From: Oscillibacter ruminantium GH1
GTDB lineage: Bacteria > Bacillota > Clostridia > Oscillospirales > Oscillospiraceae
Direction of reading: 5' to 3'
Assembly: GCF_000307265.1 (NCBI RefSeq)
Contig: NZ_DF158898.1
Location: forward strand, 229,138-293,137
DNA length: 64,000 nt
A program made the position numbers and the translations under genes. Below are positions 8,657 to 18,366 of the stretch, one piece after another. How positions within the stretch are numbered: the stretch's first letter is position 1; the number at the start of each line of letters is the position of its first letter. The notes under the pieces were generated by a model that searched no databases, was not told where the DNA came from, and worked only from the letters and a program-made list of their open reading frames with translations.

Positions 8657-9805
8657 ATGATGACAAAAACGATTTCACTTTTAGGTGCTACCGGCTCCAT
8701 CGGGCGGCAGACGCTGGACGTGGCCGAGCAGCTGGGACTCTCCGTGGCGGCTTTGACTGCTCGGGGCGGGAACTTGGACTTACTGGAGCGGCAGACGCGG
8801 CAGTTTCTGCCGCGTCTTGTGGCATTGTACGATTTTGACGCCGCAGAGAAATTTGCCGGGCGGGTGCGGGACTTGAACGTCAAGGTTCTTTCCGGTCCGG
8901 AGGGACTTGTCGAGGCGGCGGCAATAGAAGAGGCGGACACAGTGGTTACCGCTGTGGTGGGCATGGTGGGCCTAACGCCCACACTGACTGCCATTGAGAA
9001 GGGAAAGCGCATCGCGCTGGCAAACAAGGAGACGCTGGTGTGCGCCGGGGAACTGGTCATGGATGCCGCGGATCGATACGGCGCAGAGATTGTTCCGGTG
9101 GATTCGGAGCACTCCGCCATCTTTCAGTGCTTACAGGGCAGTGCAGACCGCCGGGAGATCAAGCGTCTGCTGCTGACCTGCTCCGGCGGTCCGTTTTTTG
9201 GGAAGAAATTTGAGGAACTGGAAGGCATGACAAGGAAAGATGCCTTACGTCATCCCAACTGGAAAATGGGCCCGAAAATCACGGTGGACTGCGCCACTCT
9301 GATGAACAAGGGGCTGGAGGTCATCGAAGCCATGCGGCTTTACCGCCTGCCGCTTGAGCAGGTGGATGTGCTGATCCACCGGCAGAGCATCGTCCATTCT
9401 CTGGTGGAGTATCGGGATGGAGCGGTGCTGGCTCAGCTGGGAACGCCGGATATGCGGCTTCCCATTCGATATGCGTTTACGTATCCCCGGCGGGGGGAGA
9501 ATCCGGCGGAGCCGCTGGACCTTTTGACCTGCCCACCGCTGACCTTTGCCGCGCCGGATCGGGAGGCATTCCCGTGCTTCGCGCTGGCAGAAGCCGCCGC
9601 GAAGGAAGGCGGAACCGCCTGCGCCATTTTGAATGGAGCCAACGAGGCGGCAGTGGGCCTGTTTTTACAGGAGAAGATCGGCTTTAACGACATCTCCCGG
9701 CTGGTAAAAAAGGCGCGGGAGTCTGTCCCGGTGGTATATCATCCGTCCCTTGCGGATATTCTGAAAGCAGACGCTGCCGCTCGGGGAGCCGTTCTCTCGG
9801 AATGA
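8657..9805 (+). CDS. dxr: 1-deoxy-D-xylulose 5-phosphate reductoisomerase (IspC)
   Basis: NADPH- and metal-dependent second step of the MEP isoprenoid pathway, converting DXP to MEP. An N-terminal nucleotide-binding loop GATGSIG, LANKETLV and the metal-site region VDSEHSAIFQ are seen in order. The 382-aa length is normal. Two adjacent ATG codons occur (8657 and 8660); AGGGTGA upstream fits the second slightly better, so the first residue is uncertain by one. It is part of the uppS-cdsA-dxr-rseP run. Confidence 0.97.
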   Translation: MMTKTISLLGATGSIGRQTLDVAEQLGLSVAALTARGGNLDLLERQTRQFLPRLVALYDFDAAEKFAGRVRDLNVKVLSGPEGLVEAAAIEEADTVVTAVVGMVGLTPTLTAIEKGKRIALANKETLVCAGELVMDAADRYGAEIVPVDSEHSAIFQCLQGSADRREIKRLLLTCSGGPFFGKKFEELEGMTRKDALRHPNWKMGPKITVDCATLMNKGLEVIEAMRLYRLPLEQVDVLIHRQSIVHSLVEYRDGAVLAQLGTPDMRLPIRYAFTYPRRGENPAEPLDLLTCPPLTFAAPDREAFPCFALAEAAAKEGGTACAILNGANEAAVGLFLQEKIGFNDISRLVKKARESVPVVYHPSLADILKADAAARGAVLSE

Positions 9806-9815
9806 GCTGAATTTT

Positions 9816-9934
9816 TAGAGCAAGGTTCAGAAATAGTGACAGCAAGGCCGCGATGCAATCGCTTTGATACCAAAATGCCCACGGCGGAACGCTTGACGCG
9901 GCAATTGCTGTTGATATTTATGAATCCTGCTCTA
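9816..9934. repeat. 119-bp imperfect palindrome between dxr and rseP (MITE-like or structured RNA)
   Basis: The ends are perfect inverted 7-mers (TAGAGCA at 9816-9822, TGCTCTA at 9928-9934). The outer ~45 nt of each arm are roughly three-quarters complementary, with shared blocks TTCA, AAATA, ACAGCAA and CCGCG. It has no coding potential I can support. It fills nearly the whole dxr-rseP gap and ends just before the rseP ribosome site, so the transcript would carry a long hairpin. It could be a small non-autonomous repeat or a locus-specific RNA; other genomic copies would decide. Confidence 0.6.
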
Positions 9935-9947
9935 GTTAGGAGCATTT

Positions 9948-11018
9948 ATGACGATCGTCTATATTCTCGCGGCAATTCTCATGTTCGGCGTACTGATCGC
10001 CCTCCACGAGCTGGGTCATTTTCTGGCTGCGAAAGCCTGCGGTGTGCAGGTAAATGAGTTTTCCATCGGCATGGGCCCGGCCCTGTTCAGCAGGACGAAG
10101 GGGGAGACGCAATACTCCCTGCGGGTGTTCCCAATTGGCGGTTACTGTGCCATGGAGGGGGAGGACGAGACTTCGGACAATCCCCGCGCCATCAACCGAC
10201 AGGGATACTGGAAGCAGCTGGTCATCTTCGTGGCCGGGTCCTTTTCCAATTTTTTGACGGGATTTGTGATTTTGCTGATTCTCTACTCCGGCGCGGGCGG
10301 GTTTTATGTCCCCACCGTCACCGGTACGGCCCCGGAGTTTACCGCCAACAACGGCGAGACGCTTCAGGCGGGCGATGTTCTCTGGGCCATCAACGGCGAG
10401 CGGGTGTATGTCAGCAGCGATGTGTCGCTGCTGATGAGCCTGAGCGGTCAGGAGGATAATCTGCAATTGACGGTGCTGCGGGACGGAGAAAAAGTGAACC
10501 TTGCCGGCATTCCTTATCAGGACTGCACGTCTCAGGACGGTAAGGTCTATCGGGGCTACGGGCTTTACTATATCAACGAGGTGGAGCCTGCCACGGTGTC
10601 CGGCAAGGTGAAAACCGCGTGGTACAACACCATTGACTTCGTGCGGACTGTGCGCATCAGCCTTCAGATGCTGGTGCGGGGCGACGCAGGGATCAAGGAT
10701 CTCAGCGGCCCGGTAGGTATCGTCTCCACCATCACACAGGTGGGGCAGGAGTCGGAGAGCGCCCGGGACGCGCTGGAAAACATCCTGTACTTCACAGCGC
10801 TGATTGCCGTTAATTTGGCGGTGATGAATCTGCTGCCCCTTCCGGCACTGGACGGCGGGCGGGTGCTGTTTTTGACCTTGGACGCCATTACCATGGCATT
10901 GTTCAAAAAGCGCATTCCTGAAAAATACGAGTCCGCCGTTAATTTCGGAGGGCTGGTGGTTCTGCTTGGATTCATGCTGCTGGTGACCTTGCAGGATGTG
11001 ACAAAGCTGTTCCAGTGA
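9948..11018 (+). CDS. rseP: RseP-type site-2 zinc metalloprotease (M50B)
   Basis: Intramembrane protease that cuts membrane-bound anti-sigma factors and signal-peptide remnants. His20, Glu21 and His24 form the HELGH zinc site in the first membrane span, a PDZ domain lies at about 115-190, and LPALDGGRVLF near residue 300 supplies the third metal ligand. At 356 aa it is a normal size for Firmicutes. The ATG at 9948 follows TAGGAG. It lies between dxr and ispG as in many Clostridia. Which anti-sigma factor it processes cannot be told here. Confidence 0.95.
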   Translation: MTIVYILAAILMFGVLIALHELGHFLAAKACGVQVNEFSIGMGPALFSRTKGETQYSLRVFPIGGYCAMEGEDETSDNPRAINRQGYWKQLVIFVAGSFSNFLTGFVILLILYSGAGGFYVPTVTGTAPEFTANNGETLQAGDVLWAINGERVYVSSDVSLLMSLSGQEDNLQLTVLRDGEKVNLAGIPYQDCTSQDGKVYRGYGLYYINEVEPATVSGKVKTAWYNTIDFVRTVRISLQMLVRGDAGIKDLSGPVGIVSTITQVGQESESARDALENILYFTALIAVNLAVMNLLPLPALDGGRVLFLTLDAITMALFKKRIPEKYESAVNFGGLVVLLGFMLLVTLQDVTKLFQ

Positions 11019-11031
11019 GGGAGGTTTACCG

Positions 11032-12069
11032 ATGACAAAACAATTGATGGTGGGCACTGTTCCTGTGGGCGGTGGGGCAGCCGTGTCCATTCAGTCCATG
11101 TGCAACACGAAGACCGACGACGTGGCGGCTACCGTGGCGCAGATCAAAGCGTTGGAAGCCGCCGGGTGCGAGATCATCCGGGTGGCCATTCCCGATGCGG
11201 CGGCGGCAGAGGCTGTGGATAAAATTAAGGAGCAAATCTCCATCCCGCTCATCGCGGATATCCATTTTAATTACAAATACGCTTTGGAATGCGCCCAGCG
11301 GGGTATCGACGCTATCCGCATCAATCCCGGCAACATCGGCGGGGAAGAAAAGGTAAAGGCGGTGGCGGATATCTGCCGCCAAAAGGGGATCCCCATCCGC
11401 ATCGGCGTCAACGGCGGGTCCTTGGAAAAGGATCTGCGGGCCAAGTACGGCGGCGTGACGGCGGAGGCACTGGTGGAGAGCGCCATGGGCCATGTGGCGC
11501 TGCTGAACAAATTTGATTTTGACGATATCTGCATTTCCGTCAAGTGCTCCGACGTGCCGCTGACCATGGCGGCATACCGCCTGCTCGCACAGCGGACGGA
11601 TTATCCACTCCACTTGGGCGTGACCGAGGCGGGAACGCCGTCTATGGGTCTTGTGAAATCCGCCATGGGCATCGGGGGCCTTCTGTGCCTTGGTATCGGA
11701 GACACCATTCGCGTGACGCTGACGGCGGACCCGGCGGAGGAAATTTACGCGGCTAAAAAGATTTTGAAGGCCGCGGGACTGCGCCGTGACGGCGTGAACC
11801 TGATTGCCTGCCCCACCTGCGGCCGGACCCGGATTGATCTGATCCCCATGGCGGAGGAAGTGGAGCGGCGGCTGGCGAATTGCCGGAAAAACATTACGGT
11901 AGCGGTGATGGGCTGCGCCGTCAACGGACCGGGAGAGGCTTCCGCCGCCGATATCGGCATTGCGGGGGGCAACGGGGAAGGACTGCTGTTCCGTAAGGGA
12001 GAAATCCTTTATAAGGTTCCTCAGGAACAGCTGGTAGACGCCTTGTTGGCGGAAATCGAGAAATTGTAA
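11032..12069 (+). CDS. ispG: 4-hydroxy-3-methylbut-2-enyl diphosphate synthase (IspG/GcpE)
   Basis: Iron-sulfur enzyme of the MEP pathway, converting MEcPP to HMBPP. Likely [4Fe-4S] ligands are Cys260 and Cys263 (CPTCGRTRIDL), Cys295 (GCAVNGPGE) and Glu302, matching the spacing in the E. coli enzyme. At 345 aa it is the short bacterial form without the extra TIM-barrel insert. The ATG at 11032 follows a strong GGGAGG. With dxr and uppS nearby, it makes this an isoprenoid cluster. Confidence 0.96.
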   Translation: MTKQLMVGTVPVGGGAAVSIQSMCNTKTDDVAATVAQIKALEAAGCEIIRVAIPDAAAAEAVDKIKEQISIPLIADIHFNYKYALECAQRGIDAIRINPGNIGGEEKVKAVADICRQKGIPIRIGVNGGSLEKDLRAKYGGVTAEALVESAMGHVALLNKFDFDDICISVKCSDVPLTMAAYRLLAQRTDYPLHLGVTEAGTPSMGLVKSAMGIGGLLCLGIGDTIRVTLTADPAEEIYAAKKILKAAGLRRDGVNLIACPTCGRTRIDLIPMAEEVERRLANCRKNITVAVMGCAVNGPGEASAADIGIAGGNGEGLLFRKGEILYKVPQEQLVDALLAEIEKL

Positions 12070-12210
12070 GGAAGGCCTGGTTCAATTGAGCAGCGCGGCT
12101 CACGGGAATTTTCACACCGGGGAAAAACGCGGTGTTGAAGCGACACCTTCAAAAGCTGCGACGAATGGAATGGGTACTTCTCAAATACAAGCGGGTTAGG
12201 ATTGAAAAAA

Positions 12211-15200
12211 ATGTCAAAAATCGCATTTTCCAGTATGTTTGCGGATGTAACGCCTCCTCCGGCCCTGCGGGCAAAGATGGACGGGGCGCTGCTCACCGGC
12301 GCGGCCATCGATAAGACGCTGCGAACCATTGATTTGCAGATGGAGACACGTTCGGAGCTGAACGACGGGGATTTGAAGGAGTTGAGTCGGGAAATCTGTG
12401 CGGTATACGGCTTTACCGAGACGCGAATTAAAGCTGTGTTCCGCGCGCCGGAGCCGATGCGGGAAGCGGAGCGCTATGCCCCGCAGGGCGCGGCAGAGAA
12501 GAAGCGGGACGGCGCGGTGAAAGACGTGCTTTACGGAGACAAGAAGCTCAGCGGCAAAACCGTTCCGGTTGGGTCGCTGGATTTAAAGACCGGAAAGGCT
12601 ACCGTCATTGGAAAGATTTTTGCCTTTGACTGCCACGAAACGCGCCGACCCGGCCTGTGGCGGATGAGTTTTGACATCACCGACTATACCGGATCGGTCA
12701 CGATACAGAAAAACCTGACTTCCGCCGAAGCAAACAAGCTGGACGGCAAATTAAAGCCCGGCATGTGGGTTGCGGTGCAGGGAAAAATGGAACCGACATG
12801 GGACGGCAAGGACATTCAGATGGCGCCCTTTATCATCAACTCCGTCGCCCATAAAGAGCGGGAGGACACCGCCGAAGTGAAGCGGGTGGAACTGCACCTG
12901 CATACCCGCATGAGCAATATGGACGCCCTCACCGACACGCAGGAGGTGGTGAAGGAGGCCATACGCTGGGGCCATCCCGCCATCGCCATCACGGATCACG
13001 GCGTGGCCCAGTCCTTTCCGGACGCGTGGCACGCCGCCGGGGACAAAATCAAAATCCTCTATGGCATGGAGGGCTACTTCATCAACAATCTGGACGACCG
13101 GGTGGCCGTCCACGGGACGCAGGACTGCGATCTGGACGGAGAATTCGTCTGCTTCGATATTGAGACGACGGGCCTGAAGGTCATGCAGGAGGCCATCACG
13201 GAAATCGGTGCGGTGGTGCTGAAAAACGGGGAGATCACGGAGACATTTCAGACCTTTGTGGACCCGGAGCGGCGGCTGACGCCGGAGATCATCGGCCTCA
13301 CCGGTATTACAGACGAGATGCTCAAGGGAGCACCCAAGCTGAAGGACGCGCTGACGGAATTTTTGAAATTTGTGAATGGCCGTCCGCTGGCGGCCCACAA
13401 CGCGGAGTTCGATATCAGCTTCATCCGGGAGGGGTGCAAAAAAACGGGTCTGGAGTTCCATCCCACCTATGTAGACTCCCTAATTTTGGCCCAGAACCTG
13501 CTGCCAAAGCTGAACAAGTATAAGCTGGACATCGTGGCGGAGGAACTGGACCTGCCCGCCTTCAACCACCACCGGGCCAGCGATGACGGCGCGACCGTGG
13601 GCTATATGCTGATTCCGTTCTGGAAGATGCTGAAGGAAAAGGGCGTGACGCGGCTTCAGGAGGTCAATGCGGAGATGGAAAAGCTGCGCCCCCTTGGAAG
13701 CAAGTCCAACCGTTTCCCGAAGCACATTATTTTGCTGGCGCGGAACCGGGTGGGCCTGAAAAACCTCTATAAAATCATCACGGCTTCCAATATGAAGCAT
13801 TTTAAGCGCGTCCCCACCGTGCCCAAGACGCTGTTGAATCAGTATCGCGAGGGCATTATCGTGGGCGCGGCCTGCGAGGCGGGAGAACTGTTCCGTGCCG
13901 TAGCGGACCATAAGGACTGGGACGAGTTGAAGCGCATCGCCTCCTATTACGACTATCTGGAGATTCAGCCCATCTGCAACAACATGTTCATGCTGCGCAA
14001 CGGAGACGTGCGCAGTGAAGAGGAGCTGCGGGAGTTGAATCGAACCATTGTCCGGCTGGGCGAAGAGCTGAACAAGCCCGTTTGCGCCACCGGAGACGTT
14101 CACTTCCGGGAGCCGGAGGATGAAGTGTACCGCCATATCCTGCTGGCGTCCAAAAAGTTTGCAGACGCCGATTCCAGCCTTCCCATTTACTTCAAAACCA
14201 CCGACGAAATGCTGAAGGAATTTTCTTATCTCGGAAAGGAAAAGGCTTATGAGGTGGTGGTGACCAATACCCGGGCTGTGGCGGATAGTATCGAGAGTTT
14301 CGAGCTGCTGCCGCCGGATCTGTATCCGCCGCGCCTTGAAAACTCCGAAGAGGATTTGAACCGCATGGTCTGGGAAAAGGCCCACGAGCTGTACGGCGAG
14401 GAGCTGCCTCAAATCGTGACCGACCGGCTGAATGTGGAACTAGGCAGCATTTTGGGTAAGTACGACGTGGTATACATGTCCGCCCAGAAGCTGGTGCAGC
14501 GGTCTTTGGAAAACGGCTATCTGGTCGGCTCCCGAGGCTCTGTTGGCTCGTCTCTGGTGGCTTACATGTCGGGCATCACGGAGGTGAACTCTCTGCCGCC
14601 CCACTACCGCTGCCCCAAATGCAAAAATGTAGAGTTTATTCAGGATGGCTCCTATGGCTGCGGTGCGGACATGCCGGATAAGATGTGCCCCGTGTGCGGC
14701 ACGAAGTACGTGAAGGACGGATTCGACATCCCGTTTGAGACGTTCCTTGGCTTCGGCGGCGGAAAGGTTCCGGATATTGACCTGAACTTCTCCGGTGAGT
14801 ATCAGGCCAAGGCCCACCGCCACGCCATCGAGATGTTTGGCGAAACGCAGGTCTTTCGCGCGGGCACTATCGGTACGCTGGCGGAGAAGACGGCTTTCGG
14901 CATGGTGAAGAAGTATCTGGAAGAAAACGGAATGACCGCGGGCCGGGCGGAGGAAAACCGACTGACTCTCGGCTGCGTGGGCGTTCGCCGCACCACAGGC
15001 CAGCACCCCGGGGGCCTTGTCGTTGTGCCGGACGATATGGAGATGGAGGATTTCTGCCCCGTCCAGCATCCGGCGGACGATTCGGAGAGCGACATCATCA
15101 CCACCCATTTTGAATACCACTCCATGGAAGCGAACCTCCTGAAGCTGGACATGCTGGGGCATGATGATCCCACCATGGTCCGCATGATGGAGGATTTGAC

Positions 15201-16203
15201 CGGTGTAGACCCTCATTCCATCCCGCTGGACGACCCGGACACCATGTCCATTTTTACCTCCAGCAAGGTTTTGGGCTATGAACACGACGATGTGGTGGGG
15301 GAGACGGGAGCCGTGGCCATTCCGGAATTCAACACACGGTTTACCCGCGGGATGCTGATGGACACCCGGCCGAAGGATTTCAACACGCTGGTGCGCCTTT
15401 CCGGTTTTTCCCACGGTACGGACGTGTGGATGGGCAATGCGCGGGAGCTGATCGTGAGTGGTACCGCCACCGTTTTGGAAACGGTGGGCTGCCGGGACGA
15501 TATTATGCTGTATCTCATCTCCAAGGGTTTGGACGCGAAAATGAGCTTCAAGATTATGGAGGCCGTCCGAAAAGGCAAGGTTAAAAAAGGCGGCTTTCAG
15601 GACGGCTGGGTGGAGGCCATGCACGAGCACGATGTGCCGGACTGGTACATCGATTCGCTGGCGAAAATCGGCTACCTGTTCCCAAAAGCTCACGCCGTGG
15701 CATATGTTACGATGGCGTTTCGCATCGCGTGGTACAAGGTACACGAGCCGCTGGCCTTCTACGCCACATTTTTCTCCGTCCGGGCCAAAGCCTTTGACGC
15801 GGAATACTGCTGCGCGGGCAAGGACGCGGTGAAACGGAAAATTCGGGAAATTGAGAACAATAAAGACGCATCCAATGTGGAGCAGGATTTGATGACCACA
15901 CTGGAGGTATGCTACGAGTTTTATCTGCGCGGTTTCCACTTCGACACCATCAGTATCTACGAGTCTGAGGCGACGAAATTCAAGGTGACCGAAAAGGGGC
16001 TTCTGCCGCCGTTCACCGCAGTACACGGTCTGGGAGAGACGGCGGCGATTGATACGGTGGAAAAGCGGAAGGGAAAGACCTTCATCTCCATCGAGGAATT
16101 TTCCATGTGCTGCAATAAACTCTCCAAGACCCATATTGAACAGCTCAAAAAGCTGGGAGCTTTTGCCGGAATGGCGGAAACCAGCCAGATCACCCTATTT
16201 TAA
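12211..16203 (+). CDS. polC: DNA polymerase III PolC-type alpha subunit
   Basis: Replicative polymerase of low-GC Gram-positives with built-in proofreading. Domains in order: an N-terminal region and OB fold (about 115-215), a PHP domain starting at HLHTRMS (about 230), a DEDD 3'-5' exonuclease inserted in it (DIETTG about 317-322), then the C-family palm with a four-Cys zinc module and PDIDLNFSGEYQ (around 853-864) carrying catalytic acids. The ATG at 12211 is preferred to a TTG at 12202, because GGTTAGG sits 10 nt before the ATG and only 1 nt before the TTG. The 141-nt gap after ispG holds two small hairpins (ACACCG/CGGTGT, TTGAAG/CTTCAA) but no clear promoter. Confidence 0.97.
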   Translation: MSKIAFSSMFADVTPPPALRAKMDGALLTGAAIDKTLRTIDLQMETRSELNDGDLKELSREICAVYGFTETRIKAVFRAPEPMREAERYAPQGAAEKKRDGAVKDVLYGDKKLSGKTVPVGSLDLKTGKATVIGKIFAFDCHETRRPGLWRMSFDITDYTGSVTIQKNLTSAEANKLDGKLKPGMWVAVQGKMEPTWDGKDIQMAPFIINSVAHKEREDTAEVKRVELHLHTRMSNMDALTDTQEVVKEAIRWGHPAIAITDHGVAQSFPDAWHAAGDKIKILYGMEGYFINNLDDRVAVHGTQDCDLDGEFVCFDIETTGLKVMQEAITEIGAVVLKNGEITETFQTFVDPERRLTPEIIGLTGITDEMLKGAPKLKDALTEFLKFVNGRPLAAHNAEFDISFIREGCKKTGLEFHPTYVDSLILAQNLLPKLNKYKLDIVAEELDLPAFNHHRASDDGATVGYMLIPFWKMLKEKGVTRLQEVNAEMEKLRPLGSKSNRFPKHIILLARNRVGLKNLYKIITASNMKHFKRVPTVPKTLLNQYREGIIVGAACEAGELFRAVADHKDWDELKRIASYYDYLEIQPICNNMFMLRNGDVRSEEELRELNRTIVRLGEELNKPVCATGDVHFREPEDEVYRHILLASKKFADADSSLPIYFKTTDEMLKEFSYLGKEKAYEVVVTNTRAVADSIESFELLPPDLYPPRLENSEEDLNRMVWEKAHELYGEELPQIVTDRLNVELGSILGKYDVVYMSAQKLVQRSLENGYLVGSRGSVGSSLVAYMSGITEVNSLPPHYRCPKCKNVEFIQDGSYGCGADMPDKMCPVCGTKYVKDGFDIPFETFLGFGGGKVPDIDLNFSGEYQAKAHRHAIEMFGETQVFRAGTIGTLAEKTAFGMVKKYLEENGMTAGRAEENRLTLGCVGVRRTTGQHPGGLVVVPDDMEMEDFCPVQHPADDSESDIITTHFEYHSMEANLLKLDMLGHDDPTMVRMMEDLTGVDPHSIPLDDPDTMSIFTSSKVLGYEHDDVVGETGAVAIPEFNTRFTRGMLMDTRPKDFNTLVRLSGFSHGTDVWMGNARELIVSGTATVLETVGCRDDIMLYLISKGLDAKMSFKIMEAVRKGKVKKGGFQDGWVEAMHEHDVPDWYIDSLAKIGYLFPKAHAVAYVTMAFRIAWYKVHEPLAFYATFFSVRAKAFDAEYCCAGKDAVKRKIREIENNKDASNVEQDLMTTLEVCYEFYLRGFHFDTISIYESEATKFKVTEKGLLPPFTAVHGLGETAAIDTVEKRKGKTFISIEEFSMCCNKLSKTHIEQLKKLGAFAGMAETSQITLF

Positions 16204-16218
16204 ACTGGGAGCGATGCA

Positions 16219-17559
16219 ATGGAGACTATAAAAAAGCAGACGTCCCCCGCGCGGGTGGTTTTGCTGGGCTTTCTGGCCCTGATTGGGCTGGGAACAGTGC
16301 TGCTGATGCTGCCATTTGCCGCCCGCAGCGGCCATGCCACGCCGTTTCTGGACGCACTGTTCACCGCCACCTCCGCCACCTGTGTGACGGGGCTGGTGGT
16401 GCGGGATACATTCACCTATTGGGCCCCATTTGGGCAGGTGGTCATTTTACTGCTGATCCAGATTGGCGGAATGGGCGTGGTTACCATGGCGGTGACGGCG
16501 TTTATCCTGTCCGGACGGAAAATCGGTCTGCGGCAGCGATTTATGATGCAGGAATCTATCGACGCACCTCAGGTGGGCGGCATTGTCCGGCTTACCGGCT
16601 TCATCGTGAAGACCACTCTTGTGGTAGAGGGCGTGGGCGCAGTGCTGCTGGCGCTGCGGTTTGTGCCGGAATACCATTGGAAGGGCCTGTGGTTCGCCAT
16701 ATTTCATGCAGTCTCCGCTTTTTGCAATGCGGGGTTTGATCTGATGGGAGAGCGGGGGCCTTTTTCCTCGCTCACCGGATACACGAGGGACCCGCTGGTG
16801 TGCCTGACCATTATGGGCCTGATCTTTGTGGGCGGGGTGGGCTTTCTCACATGGGATGATTTTTATCGAAATCGCTTCCACCTGCGGGCCTACCGCTTGC
16901 AGAGCAAGCTGATTTTGACCACCACGGCGGCGCTGTTGCTGATTCCGGCTGTATGCTTTTTCATCTGGGAGTTCAATGCCGCCCGATGGCAGGGAATGCC
17001 GATGGGGGAGAGAGTGCTGGCGTCGGCATTTCAGGCGGTGACGCCCCGGACGGCAGGCTTTAACACCGTCGATTATGCGCAGATGTCAGAGCCGTCTATT
17101 TTGCTGACGGTGTTTTTGATGCTCACCGGCGGCGCGCCGGGATCCACCGCCGGAGGCTTCAAGGTCACCACGCTGGCCACGCTTGTCATGTGCGTCCGGT
17201 CGGTATACCGCCGCAAGGCGGACGTTCGGTGTTTTGGCAAGCGGCTCACACCAGAGACGCCCCGCAGCGCGGCGGCACTGTTCTTTCTGTACTTCGCTCT
17301 GTTTCTGCTGGGCGCGGCCCTGCTGGGATTGCTGGATGGCGTACCCTTGACGGCCGCGCTGTTCGAGTCCGCTTCCGCTATCGGCACCGTGGGACTCACC
17401 ATGGGTGTAACGCCCACGCTGGGCGCGGCTTCAAGGCTGGTGCTGATCGCGCTGATGTATTTTGGCCGCGTGGGTGGGCTGACGCTGATCTATGCTGCGG
17501 CGGGCAGCCGTGTGACTCCGCCCAGTCAGCTGCCGCAGGAAAAGATTACGATTGGGTAA
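16219..17559 (+). CDS. ktrB: Potassium transporter membrane subunit, KtrB/TrkH family
   Basis: Membrane pore of a K+ uptake system gated by a cytosolic RCK protein. The 446-aa protein has the fourfold membrane-pore-membrane pattern with the four filter regions SATCVTGL (52-59), CNAGFD (169-174), TAGFNT (278-283) and IGTVGLT (388-394), each with the key glycine. The ATG at 16219 follows GGGAGCG. ktrA follows 10 nt after the stop. KtrB rather than TrkH is suggested by the short length and by pairing with a single-RCK partner; whether Na+ assists uptake cannot be read here. Confidence 0.93.
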   Translation: METIKKQTSPARVVLLGFLALIGLGTVLLMLPFAARSGHATPFLDALFTATSATCVTGLVVRDTFTYWAPFGQVVILLLIQIGGMGVVTMAVTAFILSGRKIGLRQRFMMQESIDAPQVGGIVRLTGFIVKTTLVVEGVGAVLLALRFVPEYHWKGLWFAIFHAVSAFCNAGFDLMGERGPFSSLTGYTRDPLVCLTIMGLIFVGGVGFLTWDDFYRNRFHLRAYRLQSKLILTTTAALLLIPAVCFFIWEFNAARWQGMPMGERVLASAFQAVTPRTAGFNTVDYAQMSEPSILLTVFLMLTGGAPGSTAGGFKVTTLATLVMCVRSVYRRKADVRCFGKRLTPETPRSAAALFFLYFALFLLGAALLGLLDGVPLTAALFESASAIGTVGLTMGVTPTLGAASRLVLIALMYFGRVGGLTLIYAAAGSRVTPPSQLPQEKITIG

Positions 17560-17569
17560 GGAGAAGACT

Positions 17570-18217
17570 ATGAAATCAATTCTTATTATCGGTCTGGGCC
17601 GGTTTGGAAAGCATATGGCGATGAAGCTGTCCGAACTGCATCACGAGGTGCTTGCCGTGGACCAAAACGAAAATCGGGTGAATGAAGTGTTGCCCTATGT
17701 CACCAGTGCCCAGATTGGAGACAGCACCAACGAGCAGTTTATCCAGTCTTTGGGCGTGCGGAATTTCGACGTGTGCATGGTAGCCATCGGGGATGACTTT
17801 CAAAGCTCTTTGGAGACAACGGCCCTGCTGAAAGACAACGGCGCGCCGCTGGTGGTGGCCCGTGCCACGCGGGATGTTCACGCCAAGTTCTTACTGCGCA
17901 ATGGTGCGGATCAGGTGGTCTATCCTGAAAAGGAAAGCGGCATTCGTGCCGCCGTGAAATACAGCTCCGAGCATATTTTCGACTATATCGAGCTGACGGA
18001 GGGTTACTCTATTTACGAGACGGACGTACCGCCGGCTTGGGTGGGGAAGACCGTGGTACAGCTGGCGGTGCGGCAGAAGCACCGGGTAAGCATTCTGGCT
18101 GTCCGAAAAAACGGGGTTCTCTCGCCTCTGCCCGGCCCGGACCATGTTTTTGAGGCCGATGAGCGGGTCTTCATGTTGGGCGCGGATCAAGATGTTATGA
18201 AGGTTTTAAAGCTCTAA
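17570..18217 (+). CDS. ktrA: Potassium uptake regulatory subunit, KtrA/TrkA family
   Basis: Cytosolic ring-forming subunit that binds nucleotides and gates KtrB. It has an N-terminal RCK_N Rossmann domain starting IGLGRFG (6-12) and a C-terminal RCK_C domain (about 135-215), total 215 aa, i.e. one RCK unit as in KtrA rather than the doubled TrkA. The ATG at 17570 lies 6 nt after GGAGAAG; an in-frame TTG at 17552 overlaps ktrB and lacks a site. A strong terminator follows. Confidence 0.93.
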   Translation: MKSILIIGLGRFGKHMAMKLSELHHEVLAVDQNENRVNEVLPYVTSAQIGDSTNEQFIQSLGVRNFDVCMVAIGDDFQSSLETTALLKDNGAPLVVARATRDVHAKFLLRNGADQVVYPEKESGIRAAVKYSSEHIFDYIELTEGYSIYETDVPPAWVGKTVVQLAVRQKHRVSILAVRKNGVLSPLPGPDHVFEADERVFMLGADQDVMKVLKL

Positions 18218-18227
18218 ACTATGCAAA

Positions 18228-18274
18228 AAATCCCCCGTTACCGGCCTTTCAGCCGGAGACGGGGGATTTGTTTT
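18228..18274 (+). terminator. Terminator after ktrBA, between convergent genes
   Basis: An 11-bp outer stem AAATCCCCCGT (18228-18238) with ACGGGGGATTT (18259-18269) encloses an inner CCGGC/GCCGG hairpin and is followed by TTTT. The A-tract on the other side means it may also work for nth transcripts coming from the right. Confidence 0.88.
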
Positions 18275-18366
18275 GAATTTCGACCGGTAGCGGGGGAGAC
18301 GCCGCGGCGGAATCTTCAAAAGGGGGCGCTTTGCGTTGAAACAAAGGCTGTGTACCGATGGGGAAA

